Translations under genes and position numbers: made by a program
Notes under the pieces: model-generated
Told to the model about the DNA's origin: nothing
The model's input: only the letters and a program-made list of their open reading frames with translations
Databases searched by the model: none
Source: Anaspis maculata
Lineage: Eukaryota > Arthropoda > Insecta > Coleoptera > Scraptiidae
Direction: 5' to 3'
Length of the DNA stretch: 64,000 nucleotides
Assembly (NCBI GenBank): GCA_949128115.1
Contig: OX421964.1
Coordinates: 3,038,001-3,102,000 of the forward strand
Part shown: piece after piece, positions 31,176-45,699 of the stretch
Numbering within the stretch: position 1 is the stretch's first letter
How the letters are laid out: each line of letters starts with the position of its first letter

Positions 31176-34100
31176 GGAGAAAAAAAAAAAAAAAAAAAAG
31201 ACAATTGTTATTCAAAAAGTTCAGGTTTTAACCGACGTGACTTCAGCCTCCAACCCACGTGACTCCAGGCTTCAACCCACGTTACTCCAGGCTTTGACCC
31301 ACGTGACTTTTAAAACGATCTATCACCACTTTTGGAGTTGGCAGCTACTTGTTCCAAACGCAACATCTGACAAACGAACACGGATATCGAAAAAAAAAAA
31401 GACAGGTGTTATCCAAAAAGTTCAGGTTTAAACCCACGTGACTTCAGGCTTCAACCCACGTGACTCCAAGCTTCAACCCACGTGAGTTTTGAAACGATCG
31501 GTCACCACTTTTGGAATTGGCAGCTTCTTGTTCCAAACGCAACATCTGACAAACGAACACGAATATCGGAGAGAAAAAAGACACAATTGTTATCCAAAAA
31601 GTTCAGGTTTTAACCCACGTGACTTCAGTTTTCAACCCACGTGACTCCAGGCTTCAACCCACGTGACTTTTAAAACGATCGGTCACCACTTTTGGAGTTG
31701 GCAGCTACTTGTTCCAAACGCAACATCTGACAAACGAACACGAATATCGAAAAAAAAAGACACAATTGTTATTCAAAAAGTTCAGGTTTAAACCCACGTG
31801 ACTTCAGGCTCCAACCCACGTGACTCCAGGCTTCAACCCACGTGACTTTTAAAACGATCGGTCACCACTTTTGGAGTTGGCAGCTACTTGTTCCTAACGC
31901 AACATCTGACAAACGAACACGAATATCGAAAAAAAAAAGACACAATTGTTATCCAAAAAGTTCAGGTTTTAACCCACGTGACTTCAGGCTCCAACCCACG
32001 TGACTTCAGGCTTCAACCCACGTGACTTTTAAAACGATCGGTCACCACTTTTGGAGTTGGCAGCTACTTGTTCCAAACGCAACATCTGACAAACGAACGA
32101 ATATCGAAAAAAAAAGACACAATTGTTATTCAAAAAGTTCAGGTTTTAACCCACGTGACTTCAGGCTCCAACCCACGTGACTTCAGACTTCAACCCACGT
32201 GACTTTGAAAACGATCGTTCACCACTTCTGGAGTTGGCAGCTACTTGTTCCAAACGCAAAATCTGACAAACGAACACAAATATCGAAAAAAAAGACACAA
32301 TTGTTATCCAAAAAGTTTAGGTTTTAACCCACGTGACTTCAGGCTTCAACCCACGTGACTTCAGGCTTCAACCCACGTGACTTTTAAAACGATCGGTCAC
32401 CACTTTTGGAGTTGGCAGCTACTTGTTCCAAACGCAACATCTGACAAACGAACACGAATATCAAAAAAAAAAGACACAATGGTTATCCAAAAAGTTCAGT
32501 TTTTAACCCACGTGACTTCAGGCTTAAACCCACGTGACTCCAGGCTTCAACCCACGTGACTTTTGAAACGATCGGTCATAACTTTTGGAGTTGGCAGCTA
32601 CTTGTTCCAAACGCAACATCTGACAAACGAACACGAATATCAAAAAAAAAAGACACAATTGTTATCCAAAAAGTTCAGTTTTTAACCCACGTGACTACAG
32701 GCTTAAACCCACGTGACTCCAGGCTTCAACCCACGTGACGTTTAAAACGATCGGTCACCACTTTTGGAGTGGGCAGCTACTTGTTCCAAAAGAATCATCT
32801 GACAAGCAAACACGAATATCAAAAAAAAAGAGACAATTGTTATCCAAAAAGTTCAAGTTCCCACGTGACTTCAAGCTTCAACCCACGTGACTTCAGGCTT
32901 CAACCCACGTGACTTTTTGAAAGATCGGTCACCACTTTTGGAATTGGCAGCTACTTGTTCCAAACGCAACACCTGACAAACGAACACGAACATCAAAAAA
33001 AAAAACACAATTGTTATCCAAAAAGTTCAGTTTTTAACCCACGTGACTACAGGCTTAAACCCACGTGACTCCAGGCTTCAACCCACGTGACTTTTAAAAC
33101 GATCGGTCACAACTTCTGGAGTTGGCAGCTACTTGTTCCAAACGCAATATCTGACAAACGAACACGAATATCGAAAAAAAATGACAAAATCGTAATCCAG
33201 AAAGTTCAGGTTTTAACCCACGTGACTTCGGGCTTCAGCCCACGTGACTTCAGGCTCCAACCCACGTGACTTTTGAAACGATCGGTCACCACTTTTGGAG
33301 TTGGCAGCTACTTGTTCCTAACGCAACATCTGACAAACGAACACGAATATCGAAAAAAAAAGACACAATTGTTATCCAAAAAGTTCAGGTTTTAACCCAC
33401 GTGACTTCAGGCTCCAACCCACGTGTCTTCAGACTTCAACCCACGTGACTTTGAAAACGATCGTTCACCACTTTTGGAGTTGGCAGCTACTTGTTCCAAA
33501 CGCAACATCTGACAAACGAACACGAATATCGAAAAAAAAAAGACACAATTGTTATCCAAAAAGTTCAGGTTTTAACCCACGTGACTTCAGGCTCCAACCC
33601 ACGTGACTTCAGACTTCAACCCACGTGACTTTGAAAACGATCGTTCACCACTTCTGGAGTTGGCAGCTACTTGTTCCAAACGCAAAATCTGACAAACGAA
33701 CACAAATATCGAAAACAAAAAGACACAATTGTTATCCAAAAAGTTCAGGTTTTAACCCACGTGACTCCGGGCTTCAACCCACGTGACTTCAGGCTTCAAC
33801 CCACGTGACTTCAGGCTTCAACCCACGTGACTTTTAAAACGATCGGTCACCACTTTTGGAGTTGACAGCTACTTGTTCCAAACGCAACATCTGACAACCG
33901 AACACGAATATCGAAAAAAAAAGACACAATTGTTATCCAAAGAGTTCAGGTTTCAACCCACGTGACTTCAGGCTTCAACCCACGTGACTTTCAAAACGAT
34001 CGGTTTCCACTTTTGGAGTTGGCAGCTACCTGTTCCAAACGCAATATCTGACGAACGGACACGAATATCGAAAAGAAAGACACAATTGTTATCCAAAAAG

Positions 34101-37100
34101 TTCAGGTGTCAACCCACGTGACTTCAGGCCTAAATCCACGTGACTCCAGGCTTCAACCCACGTGACTTTTTGAAAGATCGGTCATCACTTTTGGAATTGG
34201 CAGCTTCTTGTTCCAAACGCAACATCTGACAAACGAACACGAATATCGGAGAAAAAAGACACAATTGTTATCCAAAAAGTTCAGGTTTTAACCCACGCGA
34301 CTTCAGGCTCCAACCCACGTGACTTTGAGAACGATCGTTCACCACTTTTGGAGTTGGCAGCTACTTGTTCCAAACGCAACATCTGAGAAACGAACACGAA
34401 TATCGAAAAAAAAAGACACAATTGTTATCCAAAAAGTTCAGGTTTCAACCCACGTGACTTCAGGCTTCAACCCACGTGACTTTTTGAAAGATCGGTCACC
34501 ACTTTTGGAATTGGCAGCTTCTTGTTCCAAACGCAACATCTGACAAACGAACACGAATATCGAAGAAAAAAGACACAATTGTTATCCAAAGAGTTCAGGT
34601 TTCAACCCACGTGACTTAAGGTTTCAACCCACGTGACTCCAGGCTTCAACCCACGTGACTTTCAAAACGATCGGTTACCACTATTTGGAGTTGGCAGCTA
34701 CTTGTTCCAAACGCAACATCTGACAACCGAACACGAATATCGAAAGAAAAAGACACAATTGTTATCCAATGAGTTCAGGTTTCAACCCACGTGACTTCAG
34801 GCTTCAACCCACGCGACTCTAGGCTACAACCCACGTGACTTTTCAAACGATCGGTTACCACTTTTGAAGTTGGCAGCTACTTGTTCCAAACGCAATATCT
34901 GACGAACGGACACGAATATAAAAAAAAAAGACACAATTGTAATCCAAAAAGTTCAGGTTTCAACCCACGTGACTTCAGGCTTCAACCCACGTGACTCCAG
35001 GCTTCAACCCACGTGACTTTTAAAACGATCGGATACCACTTTTGGAGTTGGCAGCTACTTGTTCCAAACGCAATATTTGACGAACGGACACGAATATCAA
35101 AAAAAAAAGACACAATTGTTATTAAAAAGTTCAGGTTTGAAATCCACGTGACTTCAGGCTTCAACCCACGTGACTCCAGGCTCCAACCCACGTGACTTTT
35201 TGAAAGATCGGTCACCACTTTTGGAATTGGCAGCTTCTTGTTCCAAACGCAACATCTGACAAACGAACACGAATATCGGAGAAAAAAGACACAATTGTTA
35301 TCCAAAAAGTTCAGGTTTTAACCCACGTGACTTCAGGCTTCAACCCACGTGACTCCAGGCTTCAACCCACGTGACTTTTAAAACGATCGGTCACCACTTT
35401 TGGAGTTGGCAGCTACTTGTTCTAAACGCAACATCTGACAAACGAACACGAATATCGAAAAGAAAAAAAAGACACAATTGTTATTCAAAAAGTTCAGGTT
35501 TTAACCCACGTGACTTCAGGCTCCAACCCACGTGACTCCAGGTTTCAACCCACGTGACTTTTAAAACGATCGGTCACCACTTTTGGAGTTGACAGCTACT
35601 TGTTCCAAACGCAACATCTGACAACCGAACACGAATATCGAAAAAAAAAGACACAATTGTTATCCAAAGAGTTCAGGTTTCAACCCACGTGACTTCAGGC
35701 TTCAACCCACGTGACTCCAGGCTTCAACCCACGTGACTTTCAAAACGATCGGTTTCCACTTTTGGAGTTGGCAGCTTCTTGTTCCAAACGCAACATCTGA
35801 CAAACGAACACGAATATCGAAGAAAAAAGACACAATTGTTATCCAAAGAGTTCAGGTTCCAACCCACGTGACTTTAGGCTTCAACCCACGTGACTCCAGG
35901 CTTCAACCCACGTGACTTTCAAAACGATCGGTTACCACTATTTGGAGTTGGCAGCTACTTGTTCCAAACGCAACATCTGACAACCGAACACGAATATCGA
36001 AAAAAAAAAAGACACAATTGTTATCCAAAAAGTTCAGGTTTCAACCCACGTGACTTCAGGCTTCAACCCACGCGACTCTAGGCTTCAACCCACGTGACTT
36101 TTCAAACGATCGGTTACCACTTTTGGAGTTGGCAGCTACTTGTTCCAAACGCAAAATCTGACAAACGAACACAAATATCGAAAAAAAGAAGACACAATTG
36201 TTATCCAAAAAGTTCAGGTTTCAACCCACGTGACTTCAGGCTTCAACCCACGTGACTCCAGGCTTCAACCCACGTGACTTTTAAAACGATCGGTTACCAC
36301 TTTTGGAGTTGGCAGCTACTTGTTCCAAACGCAATATTTGACGAACGGACACGAATATCGAAAAAAAAAAAAAAAGACACAATTGTTATTAAAAAGTTCA
36401 GGTTTTAACCCACGTGACTTCAGGCTTCAACCCACGTGACTCCAGGCTTCAACCCACGTGACTTCTAAAACGATCGGTCACCACTTTTGGAGTTGGCAGC
36501 TACTTGTTCCAAACGCAACATCTGACAAACGAACACTATTATCCAAAAAAAAAGACACAATTGTTATTCAAAAAGTTCAGGTTTAAACCGACGTGACTCC
36601 AGGCTCCAACCTACGTGACTCCAGGCTTCAACCTACGTGACTCCAGGCTTCAACCCACGTGACTTTTAAAACGATCGTTCACCACTTCTGGAGTTGGCAG
36701 CTACTTGTTCCTAACGCAACATCTGACAAACGAACACGAATATCGAAAAAAAAAGACACAATTGTTATCCAAAAAGTTCAGGTTTCAACCCACGTGACTT
36801 CAGGCTCCAACCCACGTGACTTCAGACTTCAACCCACGTGCCTTTGAAAACGATCGTTCACCACTTTTGGAGTTGGCAGCTACTTGTTCCAAACGCAATA
36901 TATGACGAACGGACACGAATATAAAAAAAAAAGACACAATTGTAATCCAAAAAGTTCAGGTTTGAACCCACGTGACTTCAGGCTTCAACCCACGTGACTC
37001 CAGGTTTCAACCCACGTGACTTTCTGATAGATCGGTCACCACTTTTGGAATTGACAGCTTCTTGTTCCAAACGCAACATCTAACAAACGAACACGAATAT

Positions 37101-40100
37101 CGAAGAAAAAAGACACAATTGTTATCCAAAAAGTTCAGGTTTCAACCCACGTGACTTCAGGCTTCAACCCACGTGACTTTTTAAAAGATCGGTCACCACT
37201 TTTGGAATTGGCAGCTTCTTGTTCCAAACGCAACATCTGACAAACGAACACGAATATCGAAGAAAAAAGACACAATTGTTATCCAAAGAGTTCAGGTTTC
37301 AACCCACGTGACTTAAGGTTTCAACCCACGTGACTCCAGGCTTCAACCCACGTGACTTTCAAAACGATCAGTTACCACTATTTGGAGTTGGCAGCTACTT
37401 GTTCCAAACGCAATATCTGACGAACGGACACGAATATAAAAAAAAAAAGACACAATTGTAATCCAAAAAGTTCAGGTTTTAACCCACGTGACTTCAGGCT
37501 TCAACCCACGTGACTCCAGGCTTCAACCCACGTGACTTTTAAATCGATCGGTCACCACTTTTGGAGTTGGCAGCTTCTTGTTCCAAACGCAACATCTGAC
37601 AAACGAACACGAATATCGGAGAAAAAAGACACAATTGTTATCCAAAAAGTTCAGGTTTTAACCCACGTGACTTCAGGCTTCAACCCACGTGACTCCAGGC
37701 TTCAACCCACGTGACTTTCAAAACGATCGGTTTCCACTTTTGGAGTTGGCAGCTACTTGTTCCAAACGCAATATCTGACGAACGGACACGAATATCGAAA
37801 AGAAAGACACAATTGTTATCCAAAAAGTTCAGGTTTCAACCCACGTGACTTCAGGCCTAAACCCACGTGACTCCAGGCTCCAACCCACGTGACTTTTTGG
37901 AAGATCGGTCATCACTTTTGGAATTGGCAGCTTCTTGTTCCAAACGCAACATCTGACAAACGAACACGAATATCGGAGAAAAAAGACACAATTGTTATCC
38001 AAAAAGTTCAGGTTTTAACCCACGCGACTTCAGGCTCCAACCCACGTGACTTTGAAAACGATCGGTTACCACTTTTGGAGTTGGCAGCTACTTGTTCCAA
38101 ACGCAATATTTGACGAACGGACACGAATATCAAAAAAAAAGACACAATTGTTATCCAAAAAGTTCAGGTTTCAACCCACGTGACGTCCGGCTTCAACCCA
38201 CGTGACTCCAGGCTTCAACCCACGTGACTTTGAAAACGATCGGTTACCACTTTTGGAGTTGGCAGCTACTTGTTCCAAACGCAATATTTGACGAACGGAC
38301 ACGATTATCAAAAAAAAAGACACAATTGTTATCCAAAAAGTTCAGGTTTTAATCCACGTGCTTCAGGCTTCAACCCACGTGACTCCAGGCTTCAACCCAC
38401 GTGACTTCTAAAACGATCGGTCACCACTTTTGGAGTTGGCAGCTACTTGTTCCAAACGCAACATCTGACAAACGAACACTATTATCAAAAAAAAAAGACA
38501 CAATTGTTATTCAAAAAGTTCAGGTTTAAACCGACGTGACTCCAGGCTCCAACCTACGTGACTCCAGGCTTCAACCCACGTGACTTTTGAAACGATCGTT
38601 CACCACTTCTGGAGTTGGCAGCTACTTGTTCCAAACGCAAAATCTGACAAACGAACACAAATATCGAAAACAAAAAGACACAATTGTTATCCAAAAAGTT
38701 CAGGTTTTAACCCACGTGACTTCGGGCTTCAACCCACGTGACTTCAGGCTTCAACCCACGTGACTTCAGGCTTCAACCCACGTGACTTTTAAAACGATCG
38801 GTCACCACTTTTGGAGTTGACAGCTACTTGTTCCAAACGCAACATCTGACAACCGAACACGAATATCGAAAAAAAAAGACACAATTGTTATCCAAAGAGT
38901 TCAGGTTTCAACCCACGTGACTTCAGGCTTCAACCCACGTGACTTTCAAAACGATCGGTTTCCACTTTTGGAGTTGGCAGCTACTTGTTCCGAACGCAAT
39001 ATCTGACGAACGGACACGAATATCGAAAAGAAAGACACAATTGTTATCCAAAAAGTTCAGGTTTCAACCCACGTGACTTCAGGCCTAAACCCACGTGACT
39101 CCAGGCTCCAACCCACGTGACTTTTTGGAAGATCGGTCATCACTTTTGGAATTGGCAGCTTCTTGTTCCAAACGCAACATCTGACAAACGAACACGAATA
39201 TCGAAAAAAAAAAGACACAATTGTTATTAAAAAGTTCAGGTTTTAAACCACGTGACTTCAGGCTTCAACCCACGTGACTCCAGGCTCCAACCCACGTGAC
39301 TTTTTGAAAGATCGGTCACCACTTTTGGAATTGGCAGCTACTTGTTCCAAACGCAACATCTGACAAACAAACACGAATATCGAAAAAAAAAAAGACACAA
39401 TTGTTATTCAAAAAGTTCAGGTTTTAACCCACGTGATTCAGGCTCCATCCCACGTGACTCCAGGCTTCAACCCACGTGACTTTTAAAACGATCGGTCACC
39501 ACTTTTGGAGTTGGCAGCTACTTGTTCCAAACGCAACATCTGACAAACAAACACGAATATCGAAAAAAAAAAAGACACAATTGTTATTCAAAAAGTTCAG
39601 GTTTTAACCCACGTGATTCAGGCTCCATCCCACGTGACTCCAGGCTTCAACCCACGTGACTTTTAAAACGATCGGTCACCACTTTTGGAGTTGGCAGCTA
39701 CTTGTTCCAAACGCAACATCTGACAAACGAACACGAATATCGAAAAAAAATGACACAATTGTTATCCAAAAAGTTCAGGTTTTAACCCACGTGACTTCGG
39801 GCTTCAACCCACGTGACTTCAGGCTTCAACCCACGTGACTTTTAAAACGATCGGTTTCCACTTTTGGAGTTGGCAGCTACTTGTCCCAAACGCAACATCT
39901 GACAAACAAACACGAATATCGAAAAAAAAAAAGACACAATTGTTATTCAAAAAGTTCAGGTTTTAACCCACGTGATTCAGGCTCCATCCCACGTGACTCC
40001 AGGCTTCAACCCACGTGACTTTTAAAACGATCGGTCACCACTTTTGGAGTTGGCAGCTACTTGTTCCAAACGCAACATCTGACAAACGAACACGAATATC

Positions 40101-43100
40101 GAAAAAAAATGACACAATTGTTATCCAAAAAGTTCAGGTTTTAACCCACGTGACTCCGGGCTTCAACCCACGTGACTTCAGGCTTCAACCCACGTGACTT
40201 TTAAAACGATCGGTTTCCACTTTTGGAGTTGGCAGCTTCTTGTTCCAAACGCAATATCTGACGAACGGACACGAATATCGAAGAGAAAGACACAATTGTT
40301 ATCCAAAAAGTTCAGGTTTTAACCCACGTGACTTCAGGCTTCAACCCACGTGACTTCAGGCTTCAACCCACGTGTTTTTTAAAACGATCGGTCACCACTT
40401 TTGGAGTTGACAGCTACTTGTTCCAAACGCAACATCTGACAACCGAACACGAATATCGAAAAAAAAAGACACAATTGTTATCCAAAGAGTTCAGGTTCCA
40501 ACCCACGTGACTTCAGGCTTCAACCCACGTGACTCCAGGCTTCAACCCACGTGACTTTCAAAACGATCGGTTTCCACTTTTTGAGTTGGCAGCTTCTTGT
40601 TCCAAACGCAATATCTGACGAACGGACACGAATATCGAAGAGAAAGACACAATTGTTATCCAAAAAGTTCAGGTTTTAACCCACGTGACTTCAGGCTTCA
40701 ACCCACGTGACTCCAGGCTCCAACCCACGTGACTTTTTGAAAGATCGGTCATCACTTTTGGAATTGGCAGCTTCTTGTTCCAAACGCAACATCTGACAAA
40801 CGAACACGAATATCGAAGAAAAAGGACACAATTGTTATCCAAAAAGTTCAGGTTTTAACCCACGTGACTTCAGGCTCCAACCCACGTGCCTCCAGGCTTT
40901 AACCCACGTGACTTTGAAAACGATCGTTCACCACTTTTGGAGTTGGCAGCTACTTGTTCCAAACGCAAAATCTGACAAACGAACACAAATATCGAAAAAA
41001 AAAAGACACAATTGTTATCCAAAAAGTTCAGGTTTCAACCCACGTGACTTCAGGCTTCAACCCACGTGACTCCAGGCTTCAACCCACGTGACTTTCAAAA
41101 CGATCGGTTACCACTTTTGGAGTTGGCAGCTACTTGTTCCAAACGCAATATTCGACGAACGGACACGAATATCGAAAAAAAAAGACACAATTGTTATTAA
41201 AAAGTTCAGGTTTTAACCCACGTGACTTCAGGCTTCAACCCACGTGACTCCAAACTCCAACCCACGTGACTTTTTGAAAGATCGGTCACCACTTTGGGAA
41301 TTGGCAGCTACTTGTTCCAAACGCAACATCTGACAAACGAACACGAATATCGAAAAAAAAAAGACACAATTGTTATTCAAAAAGTTCAGGTTTTAACCGA
41401 CGTGACTTCAGCCTCCAACCCACGTGACTCCAGGCTTCAACCCACGTGACTCCAGGCTTCCACCCACGTGACTTTTGGAACGATCGGTCACCACTTTTGG
41501 AGTTGGCAGCTACTTGTTCTAAACGCAACATCTGACAAACAAACACGAATATCGAAAAAAAAAAAGACACAATTGTTATTCAAAAAGTTCAGGTTTTAAC
41601 CCACGTGATTCAGGCTCCATCCCACGTGCCTCCAGGCTTCAACCCACGTGACTTTTAAAACGATCGGTCACCACTTTTGGAGTTGACAGCTACTTGTTCC
41701 TAACGCAACATCTGACAAACGAACACGAATATCGAAAAAAAAAGACACAATTGTTATCCAAAAAGTTCAGGTTTTAACCCAGGTGACTCCAGGCTCCAAT
41801 TCACGTGACTTCAGGCTTCAACCAACGTAACTTTTTAAACGATCTGTCACCACTTTTGGAGTTGGCAGCTTATTGTTCCAAACGCAACATCTGACAAACG
41901 AACACGAATATCGAAAAAAAATGACTCAATTGTTATCCAAAAAGTTCAGGTTTTAACCCACGTGCCTTCGGGCTTCAACCCACGTGACCTCAGGCTTCAA
42001 CCCACGTGACTTTTAAAACGATCGGTCACCACTTTTGGAGTTGACAGCTACTTGTTCCAAACGCAACATCTGACAAACGAACACGGATATCGAAAAAAAA
42101 AGACACAATTGTTATCCAAAGAGTTCAGGTTTTAACCCACGTGACTTCAGGCTCCAACCCACGTGACTCCAGGCTTCAACCAACGTGACTTTTTAAACGA
42201 TCTGTCACCACTTTTGGAGTTTGCAGCTTATTGTTCCAATCGCAACATCAGACGAACGAACACGAATATCGAAAAAAAAGGAAAATTGTTATCCAAAAAG
42301 TTCAGGTTTTAACCCACGTGACTTCAGGCTTCAACCCACGTGACTCCAGGCTTCAACCCACGTGACTTTTGAAATGATCGGTCACCACTTTTGGAGTTGG
42401 CAGCTACTTGTCCCAAACGCAACATCTGACAAACGAACACGAATATCGAAAAAAAATGACACAATTGTTATCCAAAAAGTTCAGGTTTTAACCCACGTGA
42501 CTTCGGGCTTCAACCCACGTGACCTCAGGCTTCAACCCACGTGACTTTTAAAACGATCGGTCACCACTTTTGGAGTTGACAGCTACTTGTTCTAAACGCA
42601 ACATCTGACAAACAAACACGAATATCGAAAAAAAAAAAGACACAATTGTTATTCAAAAAGTTCAGGTTTTAACCCACGTGATTCAGGCTCCATCCCACGT
42701 GCCTCCAGGCTTCAACCCACGTGACTTTTAAAACGATCGGTCACCACTTTTGGAGTTGACAGCTACTTGTTCCTAACGCAACATCTGACAAACGAACACG
42801 AATATCGAAAAAAAAAGACACAATTGTTATCCAAAGAGTTCAGGTTTTAACCCACGTGACTTCAGGCTCCAACCCACGTGACTCCAGGCTCCAACCAACG
42901 TGACTTTTTAAACGATCTGTCACCACTTTTGGAGTTTGCAGCTTATTGTTCCAATCGCAACATCAGACGAACGAACACGAATATCGAAAAAAAAGGAAAA
43001 TTGTTATCCAAAAAGTTCAGGTTTTAACCCACGTGACTTCAGACTTCAACCCACTTGACTTTGAAAACGATCGTTCACCACTTTTGGAGTTGGCAGCTAC

Positions 43101-45699
43101 TTGTTTCAAACGCAAAATCTGACAAACGAACACAAATATCGAAAAAAAAAAGACACAATTGTTATCCAAAAAGTTCAGGTTTTAACCCACGTGACTTCAG
43201 GCTTCAACCCACGTGACTTCAGGCTTCAACCCACGTGACTTCAGGCTTCAATCCACGTGACTTTTAAAACGATCGGTCACCACTTTTGGAGTTGACAGCT
43301 ACTTGTTCCAAACGCAACATCTGACAACCGAACACGAATATCGAAAAAAAAAGACACAATTGTTATCCAAAGAGTTCAGGTTTCAACCCACGTGACTTCT
43401 GGCTTCAACCCACGTGACTCCAGGCTTCAACCCACGTGACTTTCAAAACGATCGGTTTCCACTTTTGGAGTTGGCAGCTTCTTGTTCCAAACGCAATATC
43501 TGACGAACGGACACGAATATCGAAGAGAAAGACACAATTGTTATCCAAAAAGTTCAGGTTTTAACCCACGTGACTTCAGGCTTCAACCCACGTGACTCCA
43601 GGCTTCAACCCACGTGACTTTTTGAAAGATTTGGTCACCACTTTTGGAATTGGCAGCTACTTGTTCCAAACGCAAAATCTGACAAACGAACACAAATATC
43701 GAAAAAAAAAGACACAATTGTTATCCAAAAAGTTCAGGTTTTAACCCACGTGACTTCGGGCTTCAGCCCACGTGACTTCAGGTTCCAACCCACGTGACTT
43801 TTAAAACGATCGGTCACAACTTTTGGAGTTGGCAGCTACTTGTTCCAAACGCAATATCTGACAAACGAACACGAATATCGAAGAAAAATGAAAAAATCGT
43901 AATCCAGAAAGTTCAGATTTTAACCCACGTGACTTCGGGCTTCAGCCCACGTGACTTCAGGTTCCAACCCACGTGACTTTTGAAACGATCGGTCACCACT
44001 TTTGGAGTTGACAGCTACTTGTTCCAAACGCAACATCTGGAAAACGAACACGAATATCGAAAAAAAAGACACAATTGTTATCCAAAAAGTTCAGGTTTCA
44101 ACCCACGTGACTTCAGGCTTCAACCCACGTGCCTCCAGGCTTCAACCCACGTGACTTTTAAAACAATCAGTCACCACTTTTGGAGTTGGCAGCTACTTGT
44201 TCCAAACGCAATATCTGACGAACGGACACGAATATCAAAAAAACAAGACACAATTTTTATCCAAAAAGTTCAGGTTTTAACCCACGTGACTTCAGGCTTC
44301 AACCCACGTGACTCCAGGCTTCAACCCACGTGACTTTTGAAATGATCGGTCACCACTTTTGGAGTTGGCAGCTACTTGTCCCAAACGCAACATCTGACAA
44401 ACGAACACGAATATCGAAAAAAAAAGACATTTGTTATCCAAAAAGTTCAGGTTTCAACCCACGTGACTTCAGGCTTTAACCCACGTGACTCCAGTCTTCA
44501 ACCCACGTGACTTTTCAAACGATCGGTCACCACTTTTGGAGTTGGCAGCTACTTGTTCCAAACGCAACATCTGACAAACGAACACGAATATCGAAGAAAA
44601 TAGACACAATTGTTGTCCAAAGAGTTCAGGTTTCAACCCAAGTGACTTCAGGCTTCAACCCACGTGACTTCATGCTCCAACCCACGTGACTTTTGAAACG
44701 ATCGGTCACCACGTTTAGAGTTGGCAGCTACCTGTTTCAAACGCAACACCTGACAAACGAACACGAATATCAAAAAAAAAGACACAATTGTTATCCAAAA
44801 AGTTCAGGTTTTAGCCCACGTGACTTCGGGCTTCAACCCACGTGACTCCAGGCTTTAACCCACGTGACTCCAGGCTTTAACCCACGTGACTTTTGAAACG
44901 ATCGGTCACCACTTTTGAAGTTGGCAGCTACTTGTTCCAAACGCAACATCTGACAAACGAACACGAATATCGAAAAAAAATGACACAATTGTTATCCAAA
45001 AAGTTCAGGTTTTAACCCACGTGACTTCGGGCTTCAACCCACGTGACTTCAGGCTTCAACCCACGTGACTTTCAAAACGATCGGTCACCACTTTTGGAGT
45101 TGACAGCTACTTGTTCCAAACGCAACATCTGACAAACGAACACGAATATCGAAAAAAAAAGACACAATTGTTATCCAAAAAGTTCAGGTTTCAACCTACG
45201 TGACTTCAGACTTCAACCCACGTGACTCCAGGCTTTAACCCACGTGACTTTTAAAACAATCAGTCAACACTTTTGGAGTTGGCAGCTACTTGTTCCAAAC
45301 GCAACATCTGACAAACGAGCACGAATATCGAAGAAAAAAAGACACAATTGTTATCCAAAAAGTTCAGGTTTTAACCCAGGTGACTCCAGGCTCCAACCCA
45401 CGTGACTTCAGACTTCAACCCACGTGACTTTGAAAACGATCGTTCACCACTTTTGGAGTTGGCAGCTACTTGTTCCAAACGCAATATCTGACGAACGGAC
45501 ACGAATATCAAAAAAAAAAGACACAATTGTAATCCAAAAAGTTCAGGTTTCAACCCACGTGACTTCAGGCTTCAACCCACGTGACTTTTTGAAAGATCGG
45601 TCATCACTTTTGGAATTGGCAGCTTTTTGTTCCAAACGCAACATCTGACAAACGAACACGAATATCGAAGAAAAAGGACACAATTGTTATCCAAAAAGT